A DNA stretch of 64,000 nt, from assembly GCA_019137255.1 (NCBI GenBank), contig WPDH01000076.1:124001-188000 (forward strand), written 5' to 3'. The position numbers were made by a program, and so were the translations under genes. Positions 22,123 through 33,826 of the stretch are shown one piece after another (position 1 is the stretch's first letter; each line of letters begins with the position of its first letter). The notes beneath the pieces were generated by a model. It saw only the letters and a list, made by a program, of their open reading frames with translations. It did not search any database and was not told the DNA's origin. The stretch is from Corinectria fuckeliana (Eukaryota > Ascomycota > Sordariomycetes > Hypocreales > Nectriaceae).

Positions 22123-22166
22123 CTCCACACTCAACACTCAACACCACTACAACCCAACCCCCAACA

Positions 22167-22496
22167 ATGGCCGCCGAAGACGAAACCCAAGCCACGGCCA
22201 AGTCCGCCGAGGACCGCAAGGCCGCCTCCGCCCTCGCCAGCCTCGACGCCAACGACTCGGCCACCGGCGCCAACAACGTCGACCACGACGCCGTCAGCAA
22301 GGCCATGAAGGCCCTCGCCCCCAACAAGGCCGCCGCGTCCGCCTCCGCCGCGTCCACCAAGAACGTCAAGGTTGACCCCGCCGACGTCGCCCTGCTCGTC
22401 GACGAGCTCGACCTGCCTAAGCCCAAGGCCACGGAGCTGCTGAAGAGCCACGAGGGCGATGCCGTCAAGGCGATGCGGGCCTATGTTTCTGCGTAG
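22167..22496 (+). CDS. HYPK-like protein with C-terminal NAC/UBA-type domain
   Basis: A single exon of 109 residues. The N-terminal 60 residues are Ala/Asp-rich and disordered. The C terminus (about 66-109: VKVDPADVALLVDELDLPKPKATELLKSHEGDAV in outline) has the spacing of the UBA-like fold shared by HYPK and alpha-NAC. HYPK binds the NatA N-terminal acetyltransferase at the ribosome and modulates it. The longer in-frame reading from 21945 is Pro/Thr/Asn low-complexity without an ATG in good context, so 22167 is chosen. Codon use is strongly GC3-biased, as in highly expressed genes. Family call moderately firm. Confidence 0.75.
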   Translation: MAAEDETQATAKSAEDRKAASALASLDANDSATGANNVDHDAVSKAMKALAPNKAAASASAASTKNVKVDPADVALLVDELDLPKPKATELLKSHEGDAVKAMRAYVSA

Positions 22497-23124
22497 GGAA
22501 GCTGCCGAGGCACCGGCACCTTGAACAGGCTGGGGCGGAACATCGAGACGGCATTGTTAGGATACGACGAGCAGTCGATAGGAAGCATGGGCGCATGCCG
22601 GCTAGAGCATCCACCTATATATGCTTTAGAGCTCGGTCCGGCGATTACCTGCCTTCGATGCATCGATCAAGTGACCAATCGACGAAGGCATACATGGGAT
22701 GGACGTCACACTTGACGTACGAGACGTTTCATAAACGGGCTATCAGGATTGGGAGACAACCGCAAGAAAGCGGCCAATTCGAACATGAATCAATCAATCA
22801 ATACACAACAAACAGATTACGGTGACGACCACTTTGAAAGACGCCGAATCCTGAAAGTACCTCAATGGGCTATTACAATAGGTTTATGAGCGAGCGAGCT
22901 TACCGACGTCGCAATCTCGGTATCCATACAAGAACTCGAATCGACCAGTGCCCCCTTTAACGCCGAACCCCAACAGTCCTGTGTGCCTCTGTTCCGTATC
23001 TGCCCAGCCCCAAACGAGTGTTCGCTACCTGCCGTCCGGCTCGGTACGAAATCAAGACTGTGGCCCCCCAACCAAAATACAAATCCGTGTACAAGCATCC
23101 TAGTAATCCACATTGATGTTGCAG
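22497..23124. other. Convergent 3' interval, nothing seen
   Basis: This interval lies between the stops of the HYPK-like gene and the BRCT gene on the other strand. No gene or notable repeat was seen. Confidence 0.4.
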
Positions 23125-26100
23125 CTACTGCCAGGCCCGAGCCAGCGGACTGCCAACCTTGGGGGCAAACTGCAGGCTTTTGCGGCGGGCAGCCATGAGT
23201 CTCATGAGCACCTGCTCATCCTTGTCCCTGTTCAGGATGCCCGCGCCCATCTCGCGATAGGGGTTGTGCTTGGGCGGGCACGTCCGCATGAGCAGACTCT
23301 CCTTGGTGAGGGAGTCGTCCAGATCTTCATCCTCCTCGCCCGAGGGCGTTTCCGGTACAAGGTTGGCGGCATATCGAGCAATCGCGTCCGGAGCGGGAGT
23401 CTTGGGGACGGGAGTGATCATAAGGTTGGACCAGTCGACGTCATCGTCCATATCCTCATCAGCCTGATCCGAGGGCGTATACATCCAGGTGGCGCTCTCA
23501 CGTCGGTTCTTCGGAGTGATGGGGGTGCTGGGAGCAGTTCGGGAACTGCCCTTGACTGGGCTGCTGATAAGAGTGCCGTTCATGTTGGCCAGAGCCTTGG
23601 GCTCCATGCTCTTGCGACGGCGAGCGCCACCGCGAGGGACAACCTTGGTGTCGATGTAGTAGGGGTTCTCCTCTAGCCACTCATTCTCACGTTCACAGCT
23701 GTTCCGAGTCAGTTCATGGTACAGTAACAAGGCGTTTGGCGAATCACTTACTCAAGCACCCAACTGACGCCGACACACTGGACGACGCCGTTGGTTTCAC
23801 GGACCTTCTCGAGGGTCCGTTTGCCGCCATCCTTGTAGACAACGTGCGTGATTCCAATCTTACTGGAAGTCGCCTCACCGGCACCACTGGGGCTCCAGTT
23901 CCACGTCTTCATGCACTTGGCACCCATCTGTGTGAGCAGCTCCACGAAGATGCTGCTGGCGTCGGCGCCCTCACTAGTGTACACGTCGACGAAAACGACG
24001 GCACCACGGAGTAGGGCAGGGTCGACGTCTCGCCGGGGAGTACGAGCAGGCGTACCAATGGACGACCAGAGGTCGGACTTGGACGGGGTGACGGGGCCCG
24101 GCGTAACGGGAGCAGAGGCAAGCTCCATATCGGTGACCGGCATGCTCTTCCTCTCCTTCATGGGAGAGTAAGATATGACGGTTGCGTTCCTGGTAAGCCC
24201 AGTAGGACGCTTGGGTGCAACGCGGGAAGCAGTGAAGCAGCGTTTCTTGAGAGGGCTGGGAGTCGAGTCATCCGCGGGCTTCAGCGGGACCTTTGTGGTC
24301 GTGTTGAAAGCCCCCATGACAGGACGCACAGGAGTCACGAGCCCGTTGGACTGTGAGTTGACCATGGCGGGATCCACGGGAATCTGGTTCTCATCACCGT
24401 ACTCTTGGCTGGCCTCGGAGAGGGTGTCATCAAAGACGTCGGAGTTGGCCAGCGCCTCAAGGATCTGAGGCTCCATGAGAGACATCTCATTGGCTTCCTG
24501 TGCCAGCTCGACATCCTCCTCGGTGACCATGATGTCGTCAAAGGAAGGCTCCTCCACCTCACCTGCCTCATTCTCTAGTAGAGCCTCTGCGTTGGCATCC
24601 GGGCGGACAGACATCTCATCCTCGAAAAAGTGGTCCACGGCAGGAGATGCCTGCGAAGACGGGGCTGAAGACTGCTTCTGGGTAGAAACTGGCTCGACTA
24701 CTTTAGGGACAGCTAGGGAGGCCATCTTGATGGGGCTCGCCGCAGACCAGGAACCGAATCGATCGGCTAGGGCAGTGAAGCCACCCATAGAGGCTCGAGG
24801 TGCCTTGGCTTGGCTTCGACTAGTCCCCTTGGTGTTGGGGGTCTTGTGGGCGAAAGGAGTTGGAGTGGCCGGAACTGCCTCGACGGGCTCAGTATCGTCC
24901 TCGGATTCGGAGTCCATGTCGTGGTATGGGTCCAACTCCTTTTCCCTAAGCTGGAATAAGGGATTCTCAGACTGAACTGGTGACTGAGGCGGGCTGGAAC
25001 CGGCAGATGCGCGCTCTTCAGCGGTGTCTTCTAGCTCAGCGGCCAATTCATCAATGACCATCTCGTCGTGGGCCTCGCCAACAGGCTCAGCAGGCTCTTT
25101 AACAGGTTGCTCCGCGACATCTTTAGCATCCTCGTCCGTCTCCTCGACCAGCCCCACAGCTTCGGGAGCCTCGTCCAGCTGGTCTTGCTCCACAGTAGGC
25201 TCATCAAGGATGCCCATATCCTTCTTCAAGACGGGGTCCGCATGGCGGGGCAGGACGGCAGACAGCCGACCAGGGAACTGTAGGCTCTCCATAGGCTCGC
25301 TGAAGGGATCATCCTCAAGGTTGTTCAGATCGTCTCCAGACTGATCCTCCATCATGAGCCTGTCCGAGGGCCGAGCCAGGTGAGAAGGTGTAGAGGTCGA
25401 CAAGACTAGAGGCTTCATGGCTGGCGAACCGTTCAGAGTAGCCGCATCCCGCTGTCGAGGCTCGGTAAGAGGCACCATGCCGGGGAATGATCGCTTCGCT
25501 GGCGATTGAAGCAGCGAAGTCTTCATCGCTGATTGGGGCTGTTGGGATGCCGGAGCATTTCCAAAGTTGATGCCCTTGATGGGAGACGGCGGCCGCTTTG
25601 CAGCAGACTGTAGCAGGGATGTTTTGAATGGAGAAGTGCTCCCAGGCTGAGCAGTGGTGTTTCCGGCGAGCTTCATGGTAGAGCCAGGTAGCTGTACGGG
25701 ACCAATTCGTCGGGCAGGGGACCTCATTGTGTCTTTCAAGGGCAAAGAGGGCCCTTTTCTCGCGGGAGAGCCGAAGCCGATTCCAAGGTCTGGCGGGTTT
25801 AGAACAGTATTGACCTCGGCTGTCGGCTCCACGGGATCTTGCTCAGATGGTGCGTGTTGGTCTGTCTTTGTGTTGGCGTGGCTTGGGGGCTTGATGGGGT
25901 GCTTCATCAATGGCTTCACAGGCGTCGAGTCGCCTGCGAGCTCATCCTCGGAGTCGTCCTTCGAAACGGGCATCTGGGTCATCTTCTTAGGGCTCAGGGG
26001 CTTTTTGTCTGTCGTTGCGGTTCTTACTGCGGCTCTGGTTGTTCGTGACCCCACGGCCGCACCGCGCTTGGCTGGTCGACCACGGAGCCCGCCGCGGACG

Positions 26101-26642
26101 GGCTCCTTGGCCTCGCCGGCGGGTTCGATGTTCTCCTTGTTAGGCTCCTGGAACTTGACGCTCTTCTTGGCTGCGGGCTTCGCCGCGGTTGTTCTTGATG
26201 CGGTTGTAACTCGGGCTCTAGTTGTCTTCTTGGCCGGCTCAGCAGCCGGCTCCTCGGCAGGGGTTGCTGCGACCGCCTTCCTTGGCCGCCCTCGGGTTGC
26301 TTTGACTGGTGCATGCTCCTCCTTGGGGGCTTCTGTGACGGCCTTCTTCGCAGCTCGGCCACGCGTGGTCTTCGCTGGTGGCTCCGCCGCTGCAGGCTCC
26401 TCCACCTTCTTCGGTCGGCCTCGCGGCCTTCTTGGTGCAGGGTCTTCTTGTTGTGCTTCCTCCTCATCCTCCTCGTGCTCGTCTGCCCTTGTTTTCCTCT
26501 TGGCGGCAGTGCTCTTGGTGCCGGCGGTCGCTGTGCTCTTTGCCCGCGCAGCGGCTGTGACGATCTTGGTAGTCTTGACGACAGGCTCGCCGGCCTTGGC
26601 CGCGGCACGCGCACGCGTCATTCTCTTAGGCGGTGACTCCAT
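23125..26642 (-). CDS. Large BRCT-domain, AT-hook nuclear protein
   Basis: Exon 1 is 26642-23752 and exon 2 is 23698-23125, giving 1154 residues. Splicing gives GVSWVLDCE, the typical end of a BRCT repeat. One BRCT domain covers about residues 874-975. The N terminus is Lys/Ala/Pro-rich with three AT-hook cores: PRGRPKK near 73-79, TRGRPRK near 116-122 and LRGRPAK near 186-192. A KSVKF stretch (160-164) fits the PP1-docking consensus, and a KEN box follows at 169-171. The middle is disordered and acidic, with many SP/TP sites (for example SPAKR and SPIKG repeats near 330-400). This points to a DNA-associated, cell-cycle-regulated nuclear protein. I do not recognise a named orthologue; the sequence does not say whether it acts in repair, checkpoint or chromosome structure. 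Confidence 0.82.
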
Positions 26643-27069
26643 GGTTGTGGTGTGGGTTTTGCTGTGTCGACTTTTGGTGGGTTAGTAGGAAGAAAGATGG
26701 ATGAGCGTTCAATGTTTACACATGGCGATGTGATGATGAGGAGGGCGATCCCATGATGCACAAGGCCGGCAAGCACCTTTGTTGTGAGCACCGTGTTTGG
26801 CGACGTTGCCCGGCAACAGGCCCCACAGTTCCGCCACACCGTCACCGTCGATGACAAACTACGCCTACGGGTAGCTTACTTATTCCTTTGCTCTCGCGGG
26901 GGGGAAATATCTACAAACTAATAATTCGCTTTTAAAAACCGTCACCAATGGCTATGAATTGATGGAAAAGATGAGTAACTTGACTGCAAACTACACATCC
27001 TAGTAGCGGGAGGTAGATTCGCGGGATAGCGGAACGCCGTGATGTAACCCCTAAACTGCCCAACCCCTA

Positions 27070-27676
27070 GGAGATAAAACTACCTATTATTGTGAACCCA
27101 TCCATTGCCCTGTTGACCTTGAATTCTTCTTCGTCAATATAACGACGCAAGGGCTCGTCTTTAACTGCGCCAGCTCAACGTGCCTGGAGTTCAAGGTGTC
27201 CAGACTGGGCGCACTCACGGACATAGTAGCCTAGATCCGCAACGAAAGGAAACCCTCGGAATCACCAAGGTAGACGAAAACCTCAAAGTCATCTCTTAGC
27301 TCGAACACACCCTGCAGCCAGTTCTCAACGCCGGAAAAATGCTCCCGGCACAATTCTCAACCCGTGAAGTTTGAGTGTATTTATCTACAGCTCGTAGCTG
27401 CTTTTGGATCTTCGCTAACCCTAGCGCAGACTTGCTTTGTATGCAGGACCCCATTGAGCATCCTGGTGTGTACTTTTGCCTGATGCGACTCTGCACAGGG
27501 CCAACATCTTGGCGCTGGCGATAGCTGAACATGAGCTTATAGCGCAACTGAAATAGTATCGATATTCCTCTCCTGCCTAAATTGGCAGCAACACGAAATA
27601 GTGCAACCTCGCTGCTTGAATCGGCCCTGAGCAAGCCAATATCGCGCAGCATAAGTTCCTCGTTATGCCTGGTCAT
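27070..27676 (-). pseudogene. Decayed coding relic, family unknown
   Basis: On the minus strand, coding-like segments appear in changing frames. These include FELRDDFEVFVYLGDSEGF near 27300-27240 and, downstream, KDEPLRRYIDEEEFKVNRA and MDGFTIIGSF near 27160-27075. In-frame stops (one just after the first segment) and frame changes separate them. The preceding stretch up to 27676 has an open frame of 126 codons without clear family features. The acidic and amphipathic composition is unlike the surrounding random frames. I cannot assign a family; a remnant of a fungal accessory gene is the likely reading. Confidence 0.35.
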
Positions 27677-30025
27677 GGCTCGTAGTTGGGGCTTTGTGTT
27701 AGTCCTTCGTACAATCGAGGCTCTGCTCGACGCAGCAGGGGGCCCCTACTTCGGACCGTTCCGGAGTCGGCAAAGCCATCACCTTACATGATCAGATATA
27801 CCAGAGGTGAGACCCGGACCTGTAATGAGACGAACAAGACCTTGCCTTGACTTTTCTGGATCTATACTCGGGAGAAAAAGAAAGGCGAGACGGTGACTTG
27901 GAATGCGGCAAGGAAGTGGAAACAACGTTTGCAAGACACGGAGAGAAACCGGAGCGGGAGCGGGAGCGGGCGCGTTTTTTATGACAAATGGACGAAGGCC
28001 AACAATTGTCGAGAATTGAGCTCCGAGGATCAGCTGCCACGACATGATGGCATGCCGCGCGGCAAGCCCACTGATCCATCGGGTGGTGGAGTTGATGCAC
28101 CCCTGGAAGCCGGGAGGCCGGGAAACTTCTGTCGAAATTCTACGAAAGTGGGAACTCATTCTCGTATTCATGGCTCTCCTTTACTATGTAGAGGACTGGG
28201 AGGAAACAAACCTAGAAAGTGAAGAGCGAAATCTACGGCCTTGTAAGGCGGTTACCGGTAGTTTGGTGGTGTCCCGACCGGCGTCTAAGTCGTGAACTCG
28301 AGGTAAATACTAAACTCCGGACTCCATGCAAGCATCTCCACAACCCGCCGTCTCGCCCCTGAACTTGTCGTTGGTTCGGAGTTAAGACCGGACTCCATCT
28401 CGTTTGTCATCATCTTTCGATTGTCAAGATGGGAGAATCGGGGGAATTGTGGATGCCCAAGAAGCACATTCCGGTCTCAACGCTCAACGTCATGGGCTTC
28501 GCCGCGCCGAGCTTCTTAGTGTCTACACGTGCCTCCGCCAAGGACCGGGCTTACTTCAATGGCATGCTGAGCCACTACGACGCGTGAAGAACCGTGCCCC
28601 GAGAGAGGCATTGATTAAGCATAGCTTCTGGATGGCTTTTGGGGAAGCGGGAGGCAGTGAGTGAGCGAGTGAGTGATTTCCCGGAGGATTTCTCGAGGAT
28701 CTCGGGAAGATTCTGCTAGCATCTTCTTCTCAGGTTCCCGTGGTGAAACAACCTTGAAACTGGTGCTTAAATCAAGCCAAAACAGGCCGGCGCCCTTGCT
28801 CCTCGGGCTACCAGGATGGTGCGATCCGCTCCGTCACCCACCAAGCTCCGGTCCCCAAAACAAATCCCTGGTGGACAGGGTCTGGAGCGGCGGCCGCTTG
28901 AGGTTGCCTTTGGCTTGGCAAGTTTATGTGAGCATGAGTGATGGTGGGGTTCGGACCAAGTCTTCAATCCTTGCTGACGCCTGGGAGGGAGGGGGGGGTT
29001 CGTGGAAACCTCGAATTTAGATGAAGGAACTTTGCGACAGTGCTAATTAAATAAGCTTAGTTAGCGACTAGGGGACCAAATACCTATGTAGGTCTAGTCA
29101 GACCGCAATTCGCCTCATTTGTCAACTAAAACATCCTTAACTTAATGCACTTGCGCTGCCGACAGGGATGGAGTGCTGACGGCGGCTCGCTTGGAAGCCG
29201 GAGATGGGATGAAATGCAGAACGCAGCCTGGACGCAGACGTTGCATCGGCATGCAGCCTGAAGATCGGTACGAACTGAGGTGTCAGGTCGGAGTGAAGAC
29301 GGAAACCCCCGGAGGTTTTTGTTTAATTGAAGGCCCCCTGTTTCGGGTCTACGTATCTGGTGTCAAAGGCGATCCTTTCGTGCTGGGATTCGTTCTCTCA
29401 ACACCAAGACGCAGCTTGACCGTTGCGGAAGGTCGGTCTCAAGCATCCTCCCTCATCAAGTGCCCTCCCTTCCTCTACCGATTGGCCATTGCCCAGTTAG
29501 TAGTACACAGCACCGCCCCGGGATGCCTTCAAGGGGCCACTCGGAGCTAGAGGAAGCCATACCGGCACACATACCATCAGGTCGACAGCCCCAATGGAGC
29601 AAGCTAGTCCGGGATCACGACGGATCAGATAAGTCTATGTGCAACAGGCGTAATTTCGGGAGCGGATCCAGGCCAGCGGGCCACTTCTCAGTGTTGCATC
29701 GGTGACAGATGTCTAGTCTAGAACTCTAACCCAGCTTCTTCCTTCTTTCTTCTTCCAAGAACCAAGTTAAGCTAGTCCATGCCTTGTCTTGTCAGGACCC
29801 CGTTGCCAAGACTCCTTAGCCTGGTGAATTGGCTCCGGAGCCAGGGCTTCGCCGCGCGGGATGATTCATCCCGAAGAGAAAGGAATGGGGCTCTTGCTTA
29901 GCAGGAAGCCTCGAGGGGCATCACTGCTTAGGGGTACGATGCCCAGAGAACAGCTTGGTATTAAAAGGGACGCGTCTTGCCCATCACTCAACTGATGTCG
30001 TCTTCCACATCTACAACCACACGAT

Positions 30026-30026
<1 letters not shown>

Positions 30027-30064
<38 letters not shown>
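30027..30064. repeat. (CA)19 microsatellite
   Basis: An uninterrupted CA dinucleotide run, ending 45 bp before the FMN oxidase ATG and so probably inside its 5' UTR or core promoter. Confidence 0.95.
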
Positions 30065-30067
<3 letters not shown>

Positions 30068-30109
30068 CACACTCTTTCACAATCTTCCAACTCCAGCCTC
30101 TCCTTCACG

Positions 30110-31588
30110 ATGCGTGGACAGATCCTCGCCAGCGCCCTGGTCTCCGGGGCCATGGCCGCCCGGCCTTTCCTTGAATCCCCCGACACCGGCGTCGAGCTGG
30201 TCCTCGGCGACCTTCCCAAGGGCGAGCTCGCCGAGCTGGACAGCATGGTCGGCCTGCCCGACTTCGACTGGGCCGCCGAGCACTACCTCCCCGACAGGAA
30301 CTACACCTACTACCGCAACGGCGCGGCCGGCGAGTACTCGTACCGCAACAACCTCGAGGTCTTCCACCGCTACCGCTTCAAGCCCAGAGTTCTGGTCGAC
30401 ATCTCCGACGTTGAGAGCACTCTGCCGTACGTTCATGGGAGCTACGAGTTGAAGATGTGCATGTAGCTGATAGGCCGTCCGTGTAGAACTACCATGCTTG
30501 GCCACAACGTCTCGGCCCCGTTCTTCATCAGCCCCTGTGCTCGTGCTGAGTACGGTAGCTCTGACGCCGAGTACGGTCTCGTCAAGGGTGCCGCCGAGGG
30601 TGGAATCATCTACATTGTACGCACCCTTAATTTGACACTGACGTAACTCTGCTAACATGAGCTTTCCCATGTAGCCCTCTCACTACGCCTTCCTCTCCAT
30701 CGAGGAGATCCATGCCGCCAAGGCTGAGGGCCAGGTTGTGTTCCAGCAGGTATGTTTCCACGACTACATCACCACGTTGCCAGTTCTAACATCCACTAGC
30801 TGTACCTGACCTCCAACGACACCGTCACTCAGCAGGAGATCGACCGCAGCGAGAAGGCGGGTGCTGATGCCATTGTCTTCACCGTCGACTCTGCTGCCGA
30901 CGGCAACCGACACCGCGCCGCCCGCTACGGCGTTGGTTCTGCGTGAGTGCTAGTTTATGCTTCTGCGCATCTTGAGCTAACCTATCATCTAGCGACTCTG
31001 ACTACGCGGCTTTCACTGCAAGTTGATCTTATACCCATGTTTCTATGAGTGCTCGCTGACCATTCAACAGTGGTCCTACTACCAGAAGCTTCAGAAGATG
31101 ACCTCCCTCCCCGTCATCATCAAGGGCATCGGTAGCGTCGCCGACGCCAAGCTGGCTGTCAAGTACGGCGCCCCTGCCATTGTCCTCTCCAACCACGGCG
31201 GCCGCCAGCTCGACGACAGCCCGTCCCCTCTCGAGGTTGCCATTGAGATCTACAAGGAGGCCCCCGAGATCTTCAAGAAGATCGAGGTCTACGCCGACGG
31301 CGGCATCCGCTACGGAGGCGATGCCCTGAAGCTCCTGGCTCTGGGTGTCAAGGCTGTCGGTGTCGGCCGTCCCATGATGTTCGCCAACATGTTTGGCACC
31401 GAGGGCGTTGCCAAGGCCATCAAGCTCCTAAAGCATGAGATTGCCATTGATGCCGGCAACCTTGGCGTGGCTGACCTGAAGAAGATCGACTCCAGCTACG
31501 TAAGTCGAGTGCTTTCCGAGACCGCCAGGGTTAATGTACTGACGCGATAATCTAGGTCAACTGGACGCCCAACAACTGGGCTTACTAA
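30110..31588 (+). CDS. FMN-dependent 2-hydroxyacid oxidase/dehydrogenase with predicted signal peptide
   Basis: Seven exons: 30110-30426, 30487-30616, 30675-30749, 30800-30942, 30993-31017, 31071-31499 and 31556-31588, giving 383 residues. Intron 5 must use a GC donor (GCAAGT) to keep frame. Family landmarks are NYTYYRNGA (substrate tyrosine region), SAPFFISPCA, VFQQLYLTSN, VIIKGI with the FMN lysine, LSNHGGRQLD with the catalytic histidine and arginine, and YADGGIRYGGDALK plus GVGRP for FMN phosphate. There is no cytochrome b5 domain, so it is of the glycolate oxidase/lactate monooxygenase size class. Unusually, it starts MRGQILASALVSGAMAA, a signal-peptide-like segment, and carries four N-x-S/T sequons. 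Substrate not determined. It stands alone in a gene-poor region. Confidence 0.87.
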
Positions 31589-33826
31589 GTTAAATATGAC
31601 TTATTCCATTAGAAACCGGAAATTGTGTATATAGTTGCTTTGTCTGTGTATATTTATATGAACATAAAGACCTGAAACTGAAGAACTTTGCAAAAGAGGA
31701 TAGAGATTAAGGACCTGATGGTATATGCCTGTGATAATTTTGCATATCTAGCGCTAAGACGATTGAGTGGTAAATGCCCCCGAAATGAGAATTTATTATA
31801 AATGATTTGGATCTTCATCTATTTTGGTAACTGGACTTATCGTCTAGTGAAAAGCTGCACCACTGTCAGCTTGTTTCTGCTGAAGTGCGATGTTTCGCTC
31901 ACTCCACACGGCAGACAGAATTCATACAGTCACTCACTGCTGGCTATTAGCCATCATAAAATCCAGTCTGTTACTGAACCTCGTTAATGATACTGCAGCC
32001 TTTTATCGTTCTTATTTCTCTAGATCCGTTCTAGTTTACTTCTGTCCCTGAGCTTGAGCGAGCAATGAGACAGATGAAAGATATCAATAGCAATAGCTTG
32101 GGTGACTCAATGATGTCATGCAAACCACGGTTTGTGGCAGCTCAACGAGTAAACAGTCTGTATCTGAGGGTCTCGGACATGCCATAATTAACGCACTCGT
32201 TCCAATTAAATACCTTGTACAGTCGGTTGAATGGACCCTTAGGTCGAGCTAGGGATGGATAGCTCTTCCAGGCAAGCGAGCTTGACTAGCCAGCGGAAGC
32301 GACGTACTGGGGCTGGAAGCCAAACGATATCAGCCGGGCTTGATCATTCAATTCTTCATAGAATGTCAACTCTTTTGAAATGAAAGTTGAACGGCGGTGA
32401 GCATGAAATGTGTTCCGTGCTCCGAGTTCTTACGCTCCCGGCCCAATGATGTGAACCATATCAAAGACGAAAGAATTGAAATGTGAAGCCTCTACGAGAG
32501 GTCATAGACACCAAGTTAGTAGAAATGCAATTCCTCAACGTGGTGGACACTACTTGGCTATCTTTACAAAAGTTGGTGAGGGTTTGAGGCTTGCATCAGC
32601 AGGGGAACAGCGATCTGGGCGTGGCTCCTCATACCTGCCAACCTGCCAGCCTCCCTCAGCTAAATCAAAAGCAAGCATGTCGTGTGGAGCAAGTGGATAA
32701 TCGGCAATTTGCATTCTCGTGAAGTCGTGGGCCGAGTCTGGAGTTTCACCTTCACAGTGTTTCAAGCATCATGTCAAGGGAGGCGAAGAGCGGCCAATGG
32801 GCAGCTACTTGTCAAGCCCGCAGCGAGAGAGAGAATGTTGGAATTGGACGAGCGGACGGACTCGGCATTAGTTTGTGAAGAAGGGGGGCGAAATCTGCTG
32901 CACAAGTCGCGAGGCAATGCCGGCGCCCGAACCGAACCGGCCGGGCCCGATGCGGGCGTCCCGGCTGGCTCAACTCAACTCCCGAGTCCAGCCGGAGTCA
33001 ACAAAGCACGCCCTCAACAGAGTCAACACGTCCAGAGACGTACCCGAGGATCCAAGTCAGAGGCAGTGGTTGGTCATCAACAGTGCTTCCCCAATAACCC
33101 AGAAGCTCGCTCGTCGACGTAGACCTGCCGCGTTCCTTCATGGAGTCTGTTCCTCATGGCGTCTTTCGTGCCTCAATCCCGTGCGTCCCTTTCTTTTTTC
33201 GCGCCTCCTGCTTGATCCGTCCGAGGACTCAGGAGCAATTTGCAGTCGGGCAAAGGTGGAACAAGGTCCACCCTCGCGTCAGCCGGGTGCGTATCTTGAT
33301 GTCACACATCTGCGCCCTCGCGTCTTCGGTGTCTTACCTGTGCTGTTGCATCGTGCGTTCGTACTGGCTGGCTGGCCCTCGTGCAGTGTTTTGTCTGCAC
33401 AGTGTGCTGGCAAACCCGGCGGCAGTGACATGGATGTCCCCAGATCAGATCCCCCCCCCCCGGTGGAGACTCCCCGGGAGATTCCCCCCTAGCCGATGAT
33501 CTGCATGGACTAGTGAGATGCTTCCCGAGGACAGCGCCGGCACGTATAAATAGAAATCGCGGAGGTCCCTTTGTCAAGTTGTCCCCCTACCTTTACCTTG
33601 ACTCTGCCCAGTCTGTTGCTCAACAACCTGCATTATCCGTCTGTCCGAACGGCTTGAAGAGCAAGCTATCAAAGACCCATCTACGATTCAGACACCTACT
33701 CCGAGTGACGACGCCCTCACAACACCCCATTCCTTCTCGTCGAACCGCTGCCGTCGCCGAGTCTTATCCCAACAACACATATCACTTACGTCCGGTAGCG
33801 TATCCACGCTACACGGACCGGCATAG
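31589..33826. other. 2.2-kb gene-poor interval
   Basis: No gene supported. It has AT-rich 3' flank up to about 32200, then GC-rich DNA whose frames lack family features. A consensus TATAAATA lies at 33545-33552 and a C10 run at about 33450-33460. Confidence 0.4.
33545..33552 (+). promoter_or_regulatory. TATA box before the Lys/Pro-repeat ORF
   Basis: A TATAAATA consensus lies about 280 bp before the open frame at 33827. No ATG occurs on the plus strand between this box and 33854, which is why the start of the downstream ORF is unresolved. Confidence 0.45.

Larger units (their letters stand above)
21258..22166. other. Divergent promoter region, AT-rich in the middle
   Basis: This is the space between the DAHP synthase (minus) and the HYPK-like gene (plus). 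It holds a TGAGTCA element at 21468-21474, an AT-rich stretch at about 21660-21900 and a (CTTCAA)n run just before the HYPK-like ATG. No coding sequence is supported; the frame upstream of 22167 is low-complexity leader. Confidence 0.5.
26643..30109. other. 3.5-kb gene-poor interval with a decayed coding relic
   Basis: No intact gene is supported. Coding-like but interrupted frames occur on the minus strand at about 27070-27680 (listed separately). A short GGGAGC triplet repeat lies near 27952-27970. The last 100 bp are the leader of the FMN oxidase gene, with a CA microsatellite. Confidence 0.45.

Noticed and set aside
25654..26685. 343-codon plus-strand frame
   Set aside because: Antisense of the Lys/Ala-rich AT-hook region; Ser/Gly/Ala composition is complementary to it.
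32875..33492. 205-codon plus-strand frame
   Set aside because: Mixed, domain-free composition in GC-rich intergenic DNA; no splice continuity to a recognisable protein.
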